Origin: Liolophura sinensis
Taxonomy: Eukaryota; Mollusca; Polyplacophora; Chitonida; Chitonidae
Direction: 5' to 3'
Assembly (NCBI RefSeq): GCF_032854445.1
Contig: NC_088302.1
Span: forward strand, 16,611,338-16,675,337
Length of the DNA stretch: 64,000 bases
Both the position numbers and the translations under genes were made by a program. Below are positions 48,681-60,273 of this stretch, in pieces; the stretch's first letter is position 1, and the number at the start of each line of letters is the position of its first letter. The notes beneath the pieces were generated by a model. That model did not search any database and was not told the origin of the DNA. It saw nothing but the letters and a program-made list of their open reading frames with translations.

Positions 48681-49082
48681 AGCCATGACCAGTCTTTGTG
48701 TAACATTTAGTGACATATTTGCAGATCGACACCGTTACACTGGACCAATCTTCGTGTAAATCAAAAGAAAATTCTACAATATAAGCATATCCGCACCATA
48801 ACACCGACTTGCAAACAGAGGCCAATCTTTTTGTATAAAAATACCATAACGCTGCATTTTTGGGGTTCGTGTAAACTTTAGCAACCGGTGCATACCGACA
48901 TTGCGATGCTAACTTACACAGATGCCACACAGGAGCCCAATTTTCGTTGACACGTTTAATGGCAACCTGTGCATAGCGACAGCGCGATGCTAACTTTCAT
49001 AGACGACATATAATGCATGGCAGCATCTTAAAGGTGAATCTCATTTCAGACAAATCCGTGCGTAAATCATATGCGACATAGG

Positions 49083-49255
49083 ATTTATTTATTTATTTGA
49101 TCGTGTTTTACGCCCTTCTCAAGAATATTTCATTTATACGACGGTGGCGAACATTAAGGTGGGTGGAACCCGGGCAAAGCCCTGGGAAAATCCACGACCA
49201 TCCGCAGGTTGTTGGCAGACCTCCCCACGTATGGCTGGAGAGGAAGATGCGATAT
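49083..49255 (-). mobile_element. SINE family A, inverted, head truncated
   Basis: TTTATTTATTTATTTGATCG, then CAAGAATATTTCATTTATAC, CCGCAGGTTGTTGGCAGACC and GGCTGGAGAGGAAG match the family A copy at 41728. Confidence 0.8.
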
Positions 49256-49990
49256 ATGTATAGCGACAGCGTAACTTCCACTCACCAGCCTTCGTGTACA
49301 GACAGCGGTGTTATTCTTAGATATTCTTAGATCCAGTGTTGATCAAATAATGAAACTATGCCTAAGTTTTGAACATTTTCGTTTTCACACTGAGAGTAAC
49401 CTGTTGTTTTATTCCCGGCTTCGGAATGGAATAACACACTGGCGATGAGACGGAGCCAATGTGTACTGCGGAAATCAAGACAACATTATATTCTATCATA
49501 AAGTGATATAGGCTATGTACAAGTCTGTATTGTGTACCAAAGCCTCCAGCGAAATATATTGCGAAAGCATGTTATATAAATAATTTCAGACACGGACATA
49601 GTAAAGGAACGAATAAGTAAGGAAACCCTAGGGGCTGATGGAAGTAGAAAAAAAGACGATCTCGAAATCACACACGATGTTGCCATACATGTATTTAGCG
49701 TCCTTTATGCAATAAGCCATCCTTCCTATCACTTACAATTTTGAACAACAACAAAAATAATATTGGAAACAAAGAAAACAATGTAACATACGCAAATGTA
49801 TCTCATAGCACTACTTGACAGTAAATGTAGTGGCATTAGCTTGTAGTCAGTCTCTGGCTTTAATAAACAATTGGTGAGTGATATGCGGACTATACTTTAG
49901 CAGACACAAACATGTGAGATTTTGAGTTAGAGATGGACCAAACGCATGGACTTTCCACTTCTCCATTGACGGACATAGCAATGGTAAGCC

Positions 49991-51058
49991 TCACACATCC
50001 GCGGATTTTAATTTACTACAATCGAAGTCTTTGAATCTAACTTCCTTTTCCCGGAACGTTTGAGTGCTTTGGTCTAGGGAGGGCGGCTTTCTACGACACA
50101 CCAGGTTACAGAACGACATGCAGCCCTGCCTTAGGTCCTTCAGAATAAACCAGAAAAGAGGCCGCACGGCAGAATTGCTGTAGACTATCCAGTATAACAG
50201 ATTTAGCACCCAGTCATCCACATCCCTTCTGTAGCCAGATACAACTACCGCCAGGGTAACAGAAAAAAATGGTAAACACATGACGACGAATGTGCAATTT
50301 GTCAACCCCAATATCACAGTAGACTGCGTGGCTATTTCGCGGTCCTCAATATCACTTACGCCTAGGGCACACGAAGAATTATTGCTTCTTCGCTTCATAT
50401 ATTTGTTTTTATTGCGAGCCAATAGCAAGGCCGTTGCCATAAGAGTCACGAGTGATACCACCAAAGGCACAAAAAAAGTCAACACTAAAAAAATCATGTA
50501 GAATTTCAAAGCCCAGACGTTGTAACATTCTGTGCTAGGAACGTACGAGTCTGTGATGCTCATATAGAATAAAGGGCCTGCAATAATTGAGCAAGTGACC
50601 CATGGAATCCACACCATAAGCATGGCTACCCAGCTCTTGACGACGTTACGGTATTGACCCGGGCGTAATGTGAAGAGCAGACGATCAACGCTGAGCACCA
50701 ACCACGTGACTAATATGAGCACCAATAGAAAATGGTCCAAAGCTATCCAGACGGCGCACACGCTTTTTCCTAAATCCCAGTATCCCATGCGCACGTAATG
50801 CAACATAAAAGGTACAGCAAGTAATCCCAAAGAAAAGTCCAGTGAAGAAAGATGAAGTAAGATGATTTTGTAGGGATCTTTAGTCAACCCGCCGCTGAAA
50901 ATGACAGAGGTGACGAGGAGCAGGTTTGACAGTAGTATCCAGATGCATACTAAACTCCCGAGTGCTGTGACGAGCCTGGACTGAGGTCCGGGTGTTTTAT
51001 CAAAATCCGGGTCCCAAGAAACATTGGTGAAGGTCTCATTCCACAGAAAGTCCTCCAT
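49991..51058 (-). CDS. Class A GPCR, biogenic-amine-like, intact, 355 residues
   Basis: The single coding exon gives seven hydrophobic segments at about residues 29-53, 65-87, 101-123, 142-163, 188-213, 247-271 and 284-306. Landmarks: N-glycosylation sites N7 and N12, N45 (1.50), D74 (2.50), C101 with C178 for the disulphide, D108 (3.32, the amine-binding position, in CAVWIALDH), D125-R126 (DRL instead of DRY), P208 (5.50), C261-L-P263 (no toggle Trp), and R299-P300-L-F-W303 in place of NPxxY. The nearest families by eye are muscarinic and histamine H3 receptors; the ligand is unknown. The start at 51,058 was preferred over 51,196 because a strong acceptor (CTCTCTTCCACAG) lies at 51,133-51,134 between them, and because it aligns with the paralogue at 39,851. 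The third cytoplasmic loop is short (about 40 residues). Confidence 0.85.
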   Translation of the reverse strand: MEDFLWNETFTNVSWDPDFDKTPGPQSRLVTALGSLVCIWILLSNLLLVTSVIFSGGLTKDPYKIILLHLSSLDFSLGLLAVPFMLHYVRMGYWDLGKSVCAVWIALDHFLLVLILVTWLVLSVDRLLFTLRPGQYRNVVKSWVAMLMVWIPWVTCSIIAGPLFYMSITDSYVPSTECYNVWALKFYMIFLVLTFFVPLVVSLVTLMATALLLARNKNKYMKRRSNNSSCALGVSDIEDREIATQSTVILGLTNCTFVVMCLPFFSVTLAVVVSGYRRDVDDWVLNLLYWIVYSNSAVRPLFWFILKDLRQGCMSFCNLVCRRKPPSLDQSTQTFREKEVRFKDFDCSKLKSADV

Positions 51059-51203
51059 GCCAGTGACGTTGAATAAGCCGTCACACCCAGGATGAGAGGC
51101 GAAGTGGCAGAGTGAAGAAATTGCAGGGATAACTGTGGAAGAGAGAACGTAGAAATATATAGAGGTGATTGATTCAACCAGACATGCGAAATTCACAAAT
51201 AGG

Positions 51204-51206
<3 letters not shown>

Positions 51207-51256
<50 letters not shown>
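51207..51256. repeat. GA microsatellite
   Basis: About 25 GA units, immediately upstream of the intact GPCR's exon, in its presumed 5' UTR intron. Confidence 0.95.
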
Positions 51257-51259
<3 letters not shown>

Positions 51260-51260
<1 letters not shown>

Positions 51261-53400
51261 AATAATAATAATAAATAAAAACAAGCGCTAGTTTAATAGA
51301 AGAAACATGCCAACAAATTAGAATAAAAATGCAATTTAGATTCGGATTGTCGAGGTTCCTTCTATATGAGCTGTTCCCGAGAACGAATGATTTAATTCAA
51401 CTAATGGAAGCGTCGGACTGGAAACCCAAAACACGGGAAGATTTTCTGTACAGTAAGCCGAGTATTACATCCATATATCCTTGAATTGTTAAATTCGGAG
51501 CCAGTTTTACCGATGACGTTTTAGTGGTCGAGTTGGATTCACGGGGAGTAAGCAATGAGCAGGAAATATCTGATTAGGTTTTAACCGCAGTGTACGGCTC
51601 CGCGCCAACAGTTTGTACGTGGTTCTCTTTTCTTTACGCCGAGCAATGTTTACTCTCCTGTCCTAGTGAGGTCCGGACATCGAAAATGTTAGCCGATGGC
51701 TGAATATGACCCATTGATTTTCACCACACGCTGTCCATTTAATTAGGAAACGTCTTTAAATAGACCCATAGAAGGGCGAAAACACTATAACTACGGGGCA
51801 GTATAAGGTTAATTCCCAAGAATGTTCCCTTGGGTAATTGAACAATATTTTTCCCCATGTGCTGATTGTAAAAATATCGGAAGACCAAATCAGTTTAAAA
51901 GCGCCGTTGAACCCCTTAAAATCTAAATGTGTTCAAATGCTCTGATTCCGCAGTCAACAGTATTATACAGCCTCCCATTCTATCAACACAAAATGTAAAT
52001 AAAAAAGAGCCATTTTTATTTGGGATTTAAGTGACACTGATCTCCAGGCAAAAACTTGCTCACATGCCCATACGTTGCATGAAACTTAATCGAAAATTGA
52101 AAATTAGAGATTGCTGGTGAATTTGCGCAACACGGGCTAGTGATAAAATTACAAATTTATGGCAATATTTGAGAGGTGGGAGAGTTAAACATATAGAGAC
52201 TCGTAAATTGTGGTGTTTTGCTTCTGTACTGTAGCCAATTCTGTAAGCAAGTTTGAGTATTGTGGCGATTTTGCTAGAGACAGTATATGATTTCATATAA
52301 TTGCATGGTAGGTTAGGGGTTAATTTTCTGCCTTGTCCATAACGTACACAGGTTTTACCAGTAGAATGTAAATTTTTATGGGTTAGACATATCCTCAAAT
52401 TAAATTAGAATTTTTGTGGAATATTTTGAAATATATATATGTTTTTTTTTTTTTTTTGTAACATATAGAGACAGGATATTTTGTGGACTCATGAGAGCAA
52501 GTTGTTTTTGGCGCCTTAATATAACTTTTGAAGGACACAGTTTCCGTGGACCCCTGTCCCTTCCAACGTAAGAATTTTAACATTTGATGACTTAATTAGA
52601 ACACCATATTTCACGTATAATACACTGACATGTTGAAGGAGTTTCTCTCCAAGCTTGGTGATCAGATATTGTTTGACTAGGTTGCAAACAACAGTTTTTT
52701 TTTTTTTTTAGCGACCTTAAGTTTGGCGAAACATCCGCCATTGTTAATATTTTGAAGTGACAAATTCGAGTAGAGTTTCCATTACTTTTGGACATATTCT
52801 TGCTGTAACAAACCACGTACGGCATCTTTCCTGTTAAAACAACATAGTACTCACTGACTGTGGCATGATTTTGGCATAAAACGTCCTTTATACCAAGTTT
52901 AAGACACTAAATCATTTTTTTTGTGGTTGTTGTTGTTGCTTCGCCGCGCACGATCGTCGTTCACGGTGAACTGCCGCTAGACGAGGTTGTCTACTTTACG
53001 ACATCCTTTAATGTTAAACTCATATTGAAGAGTTTCAAAAGGGGCATTAACTTGTATTTGCGAAAGTAAATAGTTTCACTCCACAGGCTCATCTCCTTTC
53101 TACCTACAAGTTATTGTTCATCTTTCCATTATTAAGAAAAAGAAAGAAAAATGTGCCATGACATTAGATACGCATGTACATGTATAGTATTTCTATACAC
53201 AGATGTTGTTACTTTGGTATTAGCCAATCAGTGCTCTGAGTACCATCCTTGGTACTCATGAATATTTATGAGCGTAGACTATAAATACCGGGCAAATTCC
53301 CACTTTTAGTCCCAGATGATCTCGGACCACCGTCGTGTTAACATCTAAATTTCCACCTAGTTAGCTTTCTAAGGCAGGTATTTTACATGTATATAAGCAG
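51260..53400. other. Non-coding stretch upstream of the intact GPCR
   Basis: No exon or RNA recognised. It contains T-runs at 52,442 and 52,696. Confidence 0.5.
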
Positions 53401-53459
53401 TGTGAAGTGGTAGCTAGATAAGTTGTCAGCACTGAAGTGGGATTTCAGCTTCAGAGCAT

Positions 53460-53815
53460 ACCTAGAGACAGTGGGACTGCTAGTTCCAAATTGTGACACA
53501 AGTGTTCCCAGGCTGTGGGACTGAATTTCCCAGGCTGTGGGACTGACTTTCCCAGGCTGTGAGACTGATATTCCCAACCATGATTGAGACAGTATATCTC
53601 AATAGTTTGTCACTGGGATTTTCTGGACCAAAATTTTATAATTCCCAAGTATGAGCTGAAACATTTATACTGGGAGAATTTGTGCATAAGTGCCCCTGAG
53701 CAATCGTGGGACTGGGATTCCCAGTTTCAGCACAGTGAGACACCGAGTCCCAGAATTTGAAACTCGTTTTCCCAAGTTATTACTGGACCAATTCTGGAAC
53801 TGTTACTCCCAGAGA
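53460..53815. repeat. 22-bp minisatellite with degenerate flanks
   Basis: CCCAGGCTGTGGGACTGA-type units start at 53507, 53529 and 53551. Looser copies (GTGGGACTGGGATTCCCAG and similar) extend to about 53,815. Confidence 0.75.
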
Positions 53816-54784
53816 AGACCTGAAAGTATTATTTACGGATAATGTCCCCACACATGGCTGACATATTGTCTATATGACACCAGTAGGACATACCACTATC
53901 ACAGCAGTACTAGGTTTAATACCTCCCTGAGATATCCCTAACACAGTTATCTGAACCATCTGAAGTACAGATGTTGTGCTTGTACACAGTACTGGCACTT
54001 TTACCTATATATATATATCAACATACTCCTGTCACTCTATTTTAATAAAACTGTTGCTGCTGTTTGTTGAACTTTAAAAATCGGACTTTTCTTGGTTATT
54101 CGAAGTTCAGAGCTAACTAGTGGTTTTCCCAAACATACTACTGAATGACACGGACTGACCGAGCTGACATTCAAAAGAATCCATAGTAGCGAACGTCTCC
54201 AGCAGTATACAGATATTGTTCCAGAGTTCGACACTGGGTGATTCACGCTACCAATATTGTGCTTTCCCCTGTAGTAAATGGTGTGATTTGGAACTGGGAT
54301 ATCTGTATCGTTAAGAAGATATATACATAAAAACAAAATCGCTACAGTATTAAGTCAGATGTGATCGAAAACCGGTATTGGATTACACAGGCCTGGGGCA
54401 CAGATTAGTAAAAACGCCTTCTATTGACATTTCCAACGGTCTAATTCCGTCATACTTTGCGTAAAGATTTCACATCAAAGGGATTTTTGCACTAATCATT
54501 TCCAAACGAAGGATTGTTTTACCGCGACATTAGACGCCTCAGCACATGAAAGACTCCTTTGCTGTTTGAAGACGTTTTTGTAATGTTAATTTCTTACGTA
54601 AAATACGGCTTAAAAATTTATCTTGGACTGCAATCAGGAAAATAATTAAAACGAAGACGCGTGTACAACTCGTATAGGAACATAAGTTCGAATCATTTAT
54701 GGATACTAATACTGTAACGTTAGTACCACGAATGCAAAAACTAAAGGAAAAGGAAAGGTAACGTTTATAGTAACGTTAGAGCAT

Positions 54785-55480
54785 TGTAGACCACACAAAA
54801 CATCACCAATGCTATAAACACTTTATTATACCACCATCATATATCACAATAAACACTAGAATAGGTAAACATGTTATTACATCATCGCCATGTCTCCCAT
54901 AAACACCAATAATGGTAAACACGTTATAATATTACCACTAAGCATAAAAATAAACACCAACAAAGATTTTACACGTCATTATATCACCACCATGTGCCAC
55001 AATAAACACCAAGCATAACACGTAGTTATATCACCACCATGTGTTACAATAAACACCAACAAAGGCAGACAAGTCATTATATCACCTCCATGTGCCACCA
55101 TAAACACCATCAAAGGTAAGCACGTTATATATATTACAACCAGGTGCCACAATAAACACAAAGCATAACACGTTATTATATCACCACCTTGTGTCACAAT
55201 AAACACCAGTAAAGGTAGACACGTATAACATCACTACCATGTGTCTCAAATAAACATCAACGAAGCTCAACACCTCATTATATTACCACCAGGTGCCACA
55301 ATAAACACCAATAAAGGTAGACACGCTATAACATCACTACCATGTGTTTCAAATAAACATCAACGAAGCTTAACACGTTATTCTATCACTACCATGTGTC
55401 ACATTAAACACCAATAAAGGTAAACACATTACATTACCGCAATGTGTCACAATAAACACCATCAACACGTTTTTATACCC
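54785..55480. repeat. Minisatellite of about 46-58 bp units
   Basis: More than ten diverged units of the form TATATCACCACCATGTGCCA plus CAATAAACACCA plus a variable AAAGGTAAACACGTTAT segment lie in tandem. Confidence 0.85.
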
Positions 55481-55816
55481 CCGCCTTGCATATATTACAA
55501 CAAAAGCATGCAAAGGACAAATGTGATTACAATATACAAAAACCCAAAAATCTAATAGGTTTTAAACGCCAGCAAAGCTAAACACGAAGACGTATCACAA
55601 TGAACACGAAATATATATAAGTCACTACACCACCACATGCATTACAACTCCATCTCATAACGGGGAAGTCTTAGATATAGACATGTGCGGTGAAAGGGTA
55701 TGTGTAAAAATTTAAAAGACAGAACCGGCAAACTAACCTGGTTATTTTCTTTCAAGGACTAAAGCGAATATTTAATCTTTTTCTTTACATGCAATGGCTG
55801 TTATATATGGAAACCA

Positions 55817-56014
55817 ATTAGTGTCACGCTGAAAAAGTTCCGAGAAAAAATCTCGTAATTACGAGAAAAATACTTGTGCATTGTTGCAATATAGGTGTCA
55901 AATGAAGCCGTTGTCGAAGATACAGGAAGTCTTGCACTACACTTGGACCTTGATACTTCAAGTCTGACGTGAAATAACTTTTTCCCCAAATATTTTTTTC
56001 AGCGTGACACTAAT
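55817..56014. mobile_element. Mariner-type MITE with perfect 20-bp terminal inverted repeats
   Basis: ATTAGTGTCACGCTGAAAAA at the left is exactly inverted at 55995-56014. TA dinucleotides at 55819-55820 and 56011-56012 fit a TA target-site duplication. Internally TCTCGTAATTACGAGA (55851-55866) is a perfect palindrome. No transposase is encoded. Confidence 0.85.
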
Positions 56015-57204
56015 GGGCTTCTGTAGCTATATGATTAAAAGCAATTGAAAAAGGCTAAAATGAGAGGCATATTTCAGGGAACAGCCTTCCCCACTTAATA
56101 AGTATCTTTTATCTGTCTACAAAAAAAAAAAGCATCGTAAAACAGTTTACTTTGCTGATAAACTAGAACCACAGAGCTATATCGCATTATGGAGCCACAT
56201 TTACGACAGACATTTGCAATATGGCCCAGAATCCAGCTGACTAGAAGCACTCGATTCCATTAAACTCAATATCCTTCTACTCAGTCGAAGGAACTATGTG
56301 GTTTATTAATGATCCCATCTATAAATTACAAAACAATCTGCTCTGATATTCGATAACGCTTCAAAGCTTGGGGTGGTTTCGGAAGCAAGTGCAGTATAAG
56401 GTTATCGCGTTGGCTATTGGTGAGCTAGTAATTGTATCCACCATTGTCGTCTTCTAATCTAATACGTGCCAATGGCTTAAGCTGACCTTTTGTATTAAGC
56501 CGTAAACTCTGGCAACATTGGCGGACTCGCGGTTGCAAACAGAGCCGTGCGCGCAGCGAATTGTCTCTGGACGAAGTTATAAACAACGCTAACGCCTGTC
56601 AGATGTTATTGCAAGGATGCCTGATATTAAGATAGCATTCCCGCGGTGTTGAGTTTCTACTCCATCAATCCCAGTGCTGCATCACCAGGGGATGTTGCTC
56701 AATAGGGTGGTCCGGCTGCTTAGCTTTGTTCTACGCGAGCCTTGATAATAAACGGAAGAACAAAAAGTACAACAAAGCTTTTTCTGTTATTATCGATTCA
56801 CACAATCAAACACTGAATCCCTCCATAGCAGAAAATTACACGCGATGAAACACAAGTCTTGCATTCTTCGTATTTTTCTTTGCTGAACGGATGATGTATT
56901 CATTGATTGATTTATCAACATTCTTTTACTATGGCCTTAGATTGATTGCTTGCGGGTTTGAGTGATTAACCGATATTTGATAGTGGCAATTCTTCGTTTG
57001 TTTTTGCACTTTCGCAATCAGAAACAAATTGTTCTACTTTTTCATGCCACATATTGAGAAGTCAAAAACAGAACAGCTAAAACAGCGTAAATGGCAAATT
57101 ACTTAAACAGCATATTAATTGTATTTTCCCTGGGGCTGTCATAGTTTAAAAATGTCCATTTTTATGTTTGGCGAACAGGTTTATAACATGCATTTACATA
57201 AATA

Positions 57205-57230
57205 CGTACATACATGCATACATATATACA

Positions 57231-57264
<34 letters not shown>

Positions 57265-57268
57265 CATT
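57205..57268. repeat. ACAT microsatellite
   Basis: Mostly perfect TACA units with a few TATA interruptions. Confidence 0.9.
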
Positions 57269-57744
57269 GTTTTTATGTAAATACATACACTGTCTCGTGT
57301 AAGTTTCCTAAATAATTTGTTTTATATGCTAATCCTATCTCGTCTATATACGATTCTAGAAGATTTTGGCTGTGCATATACATAACGCATCTAATATGCC
57401 TGCTTAATCCTTTGCATGCTATATGAGAAAAGCTGTATTAATACGAAGCATCAGCAGTCTTATAGATTCAGAGATTGCGCTATTTCTAATACTTAGCTTT
57501 TTCCCATTTTATTCAGGATTAAATCCTCAAATAAATTAGCTTTGCATGAGTTTGTCACAGTGAAAACCTTTTACCATTCTGACCAAAGTGCATTCCATTT
57601 ATTAATACAGGTTAATTATCACATGTAGGCCTACGTCAATGGGCCATGGGAACAATGCCAATTGACAGAGATTCCTCCCTGCAGCTGAACCGGAAGCCAA
57701 ACTGCAAGTCTTTGCCAACAATCCATTTGACAGAGCGACTGAGA

Positions 57745-57770
57745 AACACACACACACACACACGCACACA
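57745..57770. repeat. AC microsatellite
   Basis: About 13 AC units with one G interruption. Confidence 0.85.
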
Positions 57771-58867
57771 TCTCGGGCGAAATGGGGAGAAATGAAAATT
57801 TGTAGCCTCTGGTATCGGCGATTCAGTGATGGAGACGAAATTCACATTTTCCTCTTTGAGGGCCGTCGTCTGTTAACGGAGTCCACATTACCATTTTGAT
57901 TGAGATGTAATTTGACATCGGTTCAACCCAGGGTAATTTGTGCTGCTCTCAGATGGAATAGCTGTTTTCTTTTCGTTCGATACCCGTGGATAATTTTCGT
58001 TGTCAAATCGACAGTATTTTATTCCAACAGTGACATTAAAAAAGTAAACACCTATCTACACCAACAACATTCTGCGAGCTGGATGTTGACATTTTCGAGA
58101 GAAGAAAAAAAGGTAGGCATAATATGTGAGGTATTAAAGGATCTTTAAAGAAATGGCATCTTCAAGGACATCAGAAAGGACTTTCTCAGGCGGCTTATTT
58201 AGCACAAATCTCGCGAGTCTGGTGAGTTTTAGCGAGAGAGTAATTCACACTCTGCTGGTATGCTGAACGGGCACGCTCCTACACATGGGTAAACCATTCC
58301 ATAAAAAACTGCGCTTTTGAGTTCTCCGAGGGTTGTATGCCCAAAAAGCAGAATCGTAAAATTCCCAAGTCAAACCCAACTGTCTTGGGACATTATCCGA
58401 CAATCTAATAACAAGGGTTCTGGCCACTAATAACAAGGAGTTCACGGACGTTGATTGTCTGTTCTATTAAACACCGCCGGGATATTGGCGATTGGTAATA
58501 ACCTATCATTTAATCCATTAAGTCATCAATCAAGGAGGCGTTATTAAGGGTTGACTTGATGAGTGCCTAGAGCTACAGGATCTTACAAAGCATACACGCA
58601 ATCTTTCACATGAACAGATTCCCTCTGATAAATTGTAGCAGCAAAGCGATAAGAAGGTCATAAAGTGCTCTGGCGTCTAGGAGCCGTGTGTAACGTTACA
58701 GATAGTTATCCTTCTTAGCTCTATCCAAAAGGATTATACATCCGATATCATACAATTCTGGTACGTCACCAAGGTAATCGATCGGCTGTCATAAAATAAC
58801 AAGCTGTAACGCAAATCCCATGTGAATCTTCTGGGAGGATGTATGGTTGTAAATATGAATTTACAAC

Positions 58868-58868
<1 letters not shown>

Positions 58869-58942
<74 letters not shown>
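58869..58942. repeat. TA microsatellite
   Basis: About 36 uninterrupted TA units. The open frames of alternating Tyr and Ile that cross it are artefacts of the repeat. Confidence 0.98.
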
Positions 58943-58946
<4 letters not shown>

Positions 58947-60060
58947 CGCAATACAAGTTAGACTATATATAGTTCATGGAATGAAAATGCATTTAAGGCA
59001 AAAACATAATTTGAATACTAATAATAATAATATGCACTTAAACGTAAACGTAAACGTAAGGCGTAAACGCGTTATTAGAAACTAAACTGCACCACCTTGT
59101 TTGTATAAATGTATATATAGCGACAAGGAGAGAGGCCTGCATACCTGCATCACTGGGGGCTCAGAGATCTAGGTATATGTATGTATACGTACATACTTAC
59201 CACTTATCTAGATGATAATGGTGGAGACAGTTTAGCAAGGATGTTGGCGCCAACTTCCCAATCGTCTTCAGAACACAGACGATTTAGTAACAGGTCGCGA
59301 AACAATATGTGTTAAAATCATACACAGCCGCTGAGTCGTTCTTGATAGAGTATAGAGTGGAAAGGCTCCTGCTGGTGGGTTACTAAGACTGGTATTATTG
59401 CACGATCCCCGCTCGATGCTTTCTGTTCCCGCAGCTCGATCGCGATAACCCACAGAACTGTTGGGTGCTCAGAGAGGCGGTACAGTTCTCTCTTTTCCCC
59501 CTGCCAGTCAAAGCCGATGTGGTGTGTTGCTTGTTTTCAGGCCTGCCAGCAAATTGACTATTATAACCGGTAGGAGCAATTTGTCAATGGGACTCTGGAT
59601 TGACTCAAGTGTAAGGGATAAACACAGTTGTAACTCTATAATGATGGCTCGACTCTAACCCACAATCAGCACCCCCCAGGAAGCTAGTAATTATGACTCG
59701 TTAGAAAACTTACCTGCTAATACGCTGTCGACCCATGGCAAAGACATTAGGCTACGATGTACTTTTAAATCATTGTGTGGATGATGGGAAATCCCCTTAC
59801 CATAATGCAAATACCATGGCCATGAATGGTAACTAGCTCACGACTGAATTGAAAAACATAATTTGTTAACTTGTTTTTGTTTTTCTTTAGCGTTAATTTT
59901 TTCGGTCAAATTACAGTGTGAACATCCACATTTGTACTGTTAGCTCAGCGGAATGCCATGCCTAAGGCAATATATATATGTAGTAACACATGAAGCTGCA
60001 TGCACTCTCACAATTGAAAAAAAAAAAAAACAAAACAAGGCAGATTAGAGAATATACTTG
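58943..60060. other. Non-coding stretch
   Basis: Nothing recognised apart from a short AACGTA run near 59,040-59,070. Confidence 0.5.
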
Positions 60061-60068
60061 ATGTATTG

Positions 60069-60175
60069 GAGTGAGTGAGTGCTTGGAGTTTAACGTCGTA
60101 GGCCTACTTAACAATTTTCAGTCATATAACGACGAAGGAATCATTAGAGTGCGTGTAATGTGCCTCCTTGTTGAT
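60069..60175 (-). mobile_element. SINE family B 3' fragment, inverted
   Basis: GGAGTGAGTGAGTGCTTGGA, GTTTAACGTCG and CATATAACGACGAAGGAATC are the inverted family tail. It lies about 100 bp before the satellite starts. Confidence 0.75.
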
Positions 60176-60273
60176 GTATTGGAAGTATCGAATGCTTTGC
60201 TTAAGTCTTCGCTTTCATTCAGAATAGTCATGTATTTGGTATTTAGGTTTGAAACATAAACAGAAGACATCAC

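Larger units (their letters stand above)
56020..58860. other. Non-coding stretch with microsatellites
   Basis: No exon recognised. It holds the ACAT and AC microsatellites listed separately. Confidence 0.5.

Noticed and set aside
51059-51196. N-terminal extension of the intact GPCR
   Set aside because: A strong splice acceptor lies inside it and the paralogue begins at the equivalent of the internal Met.
58766-59085. Tyr-Ile repeat open frames
   Set aside because: They are products of the TA microsatellite.
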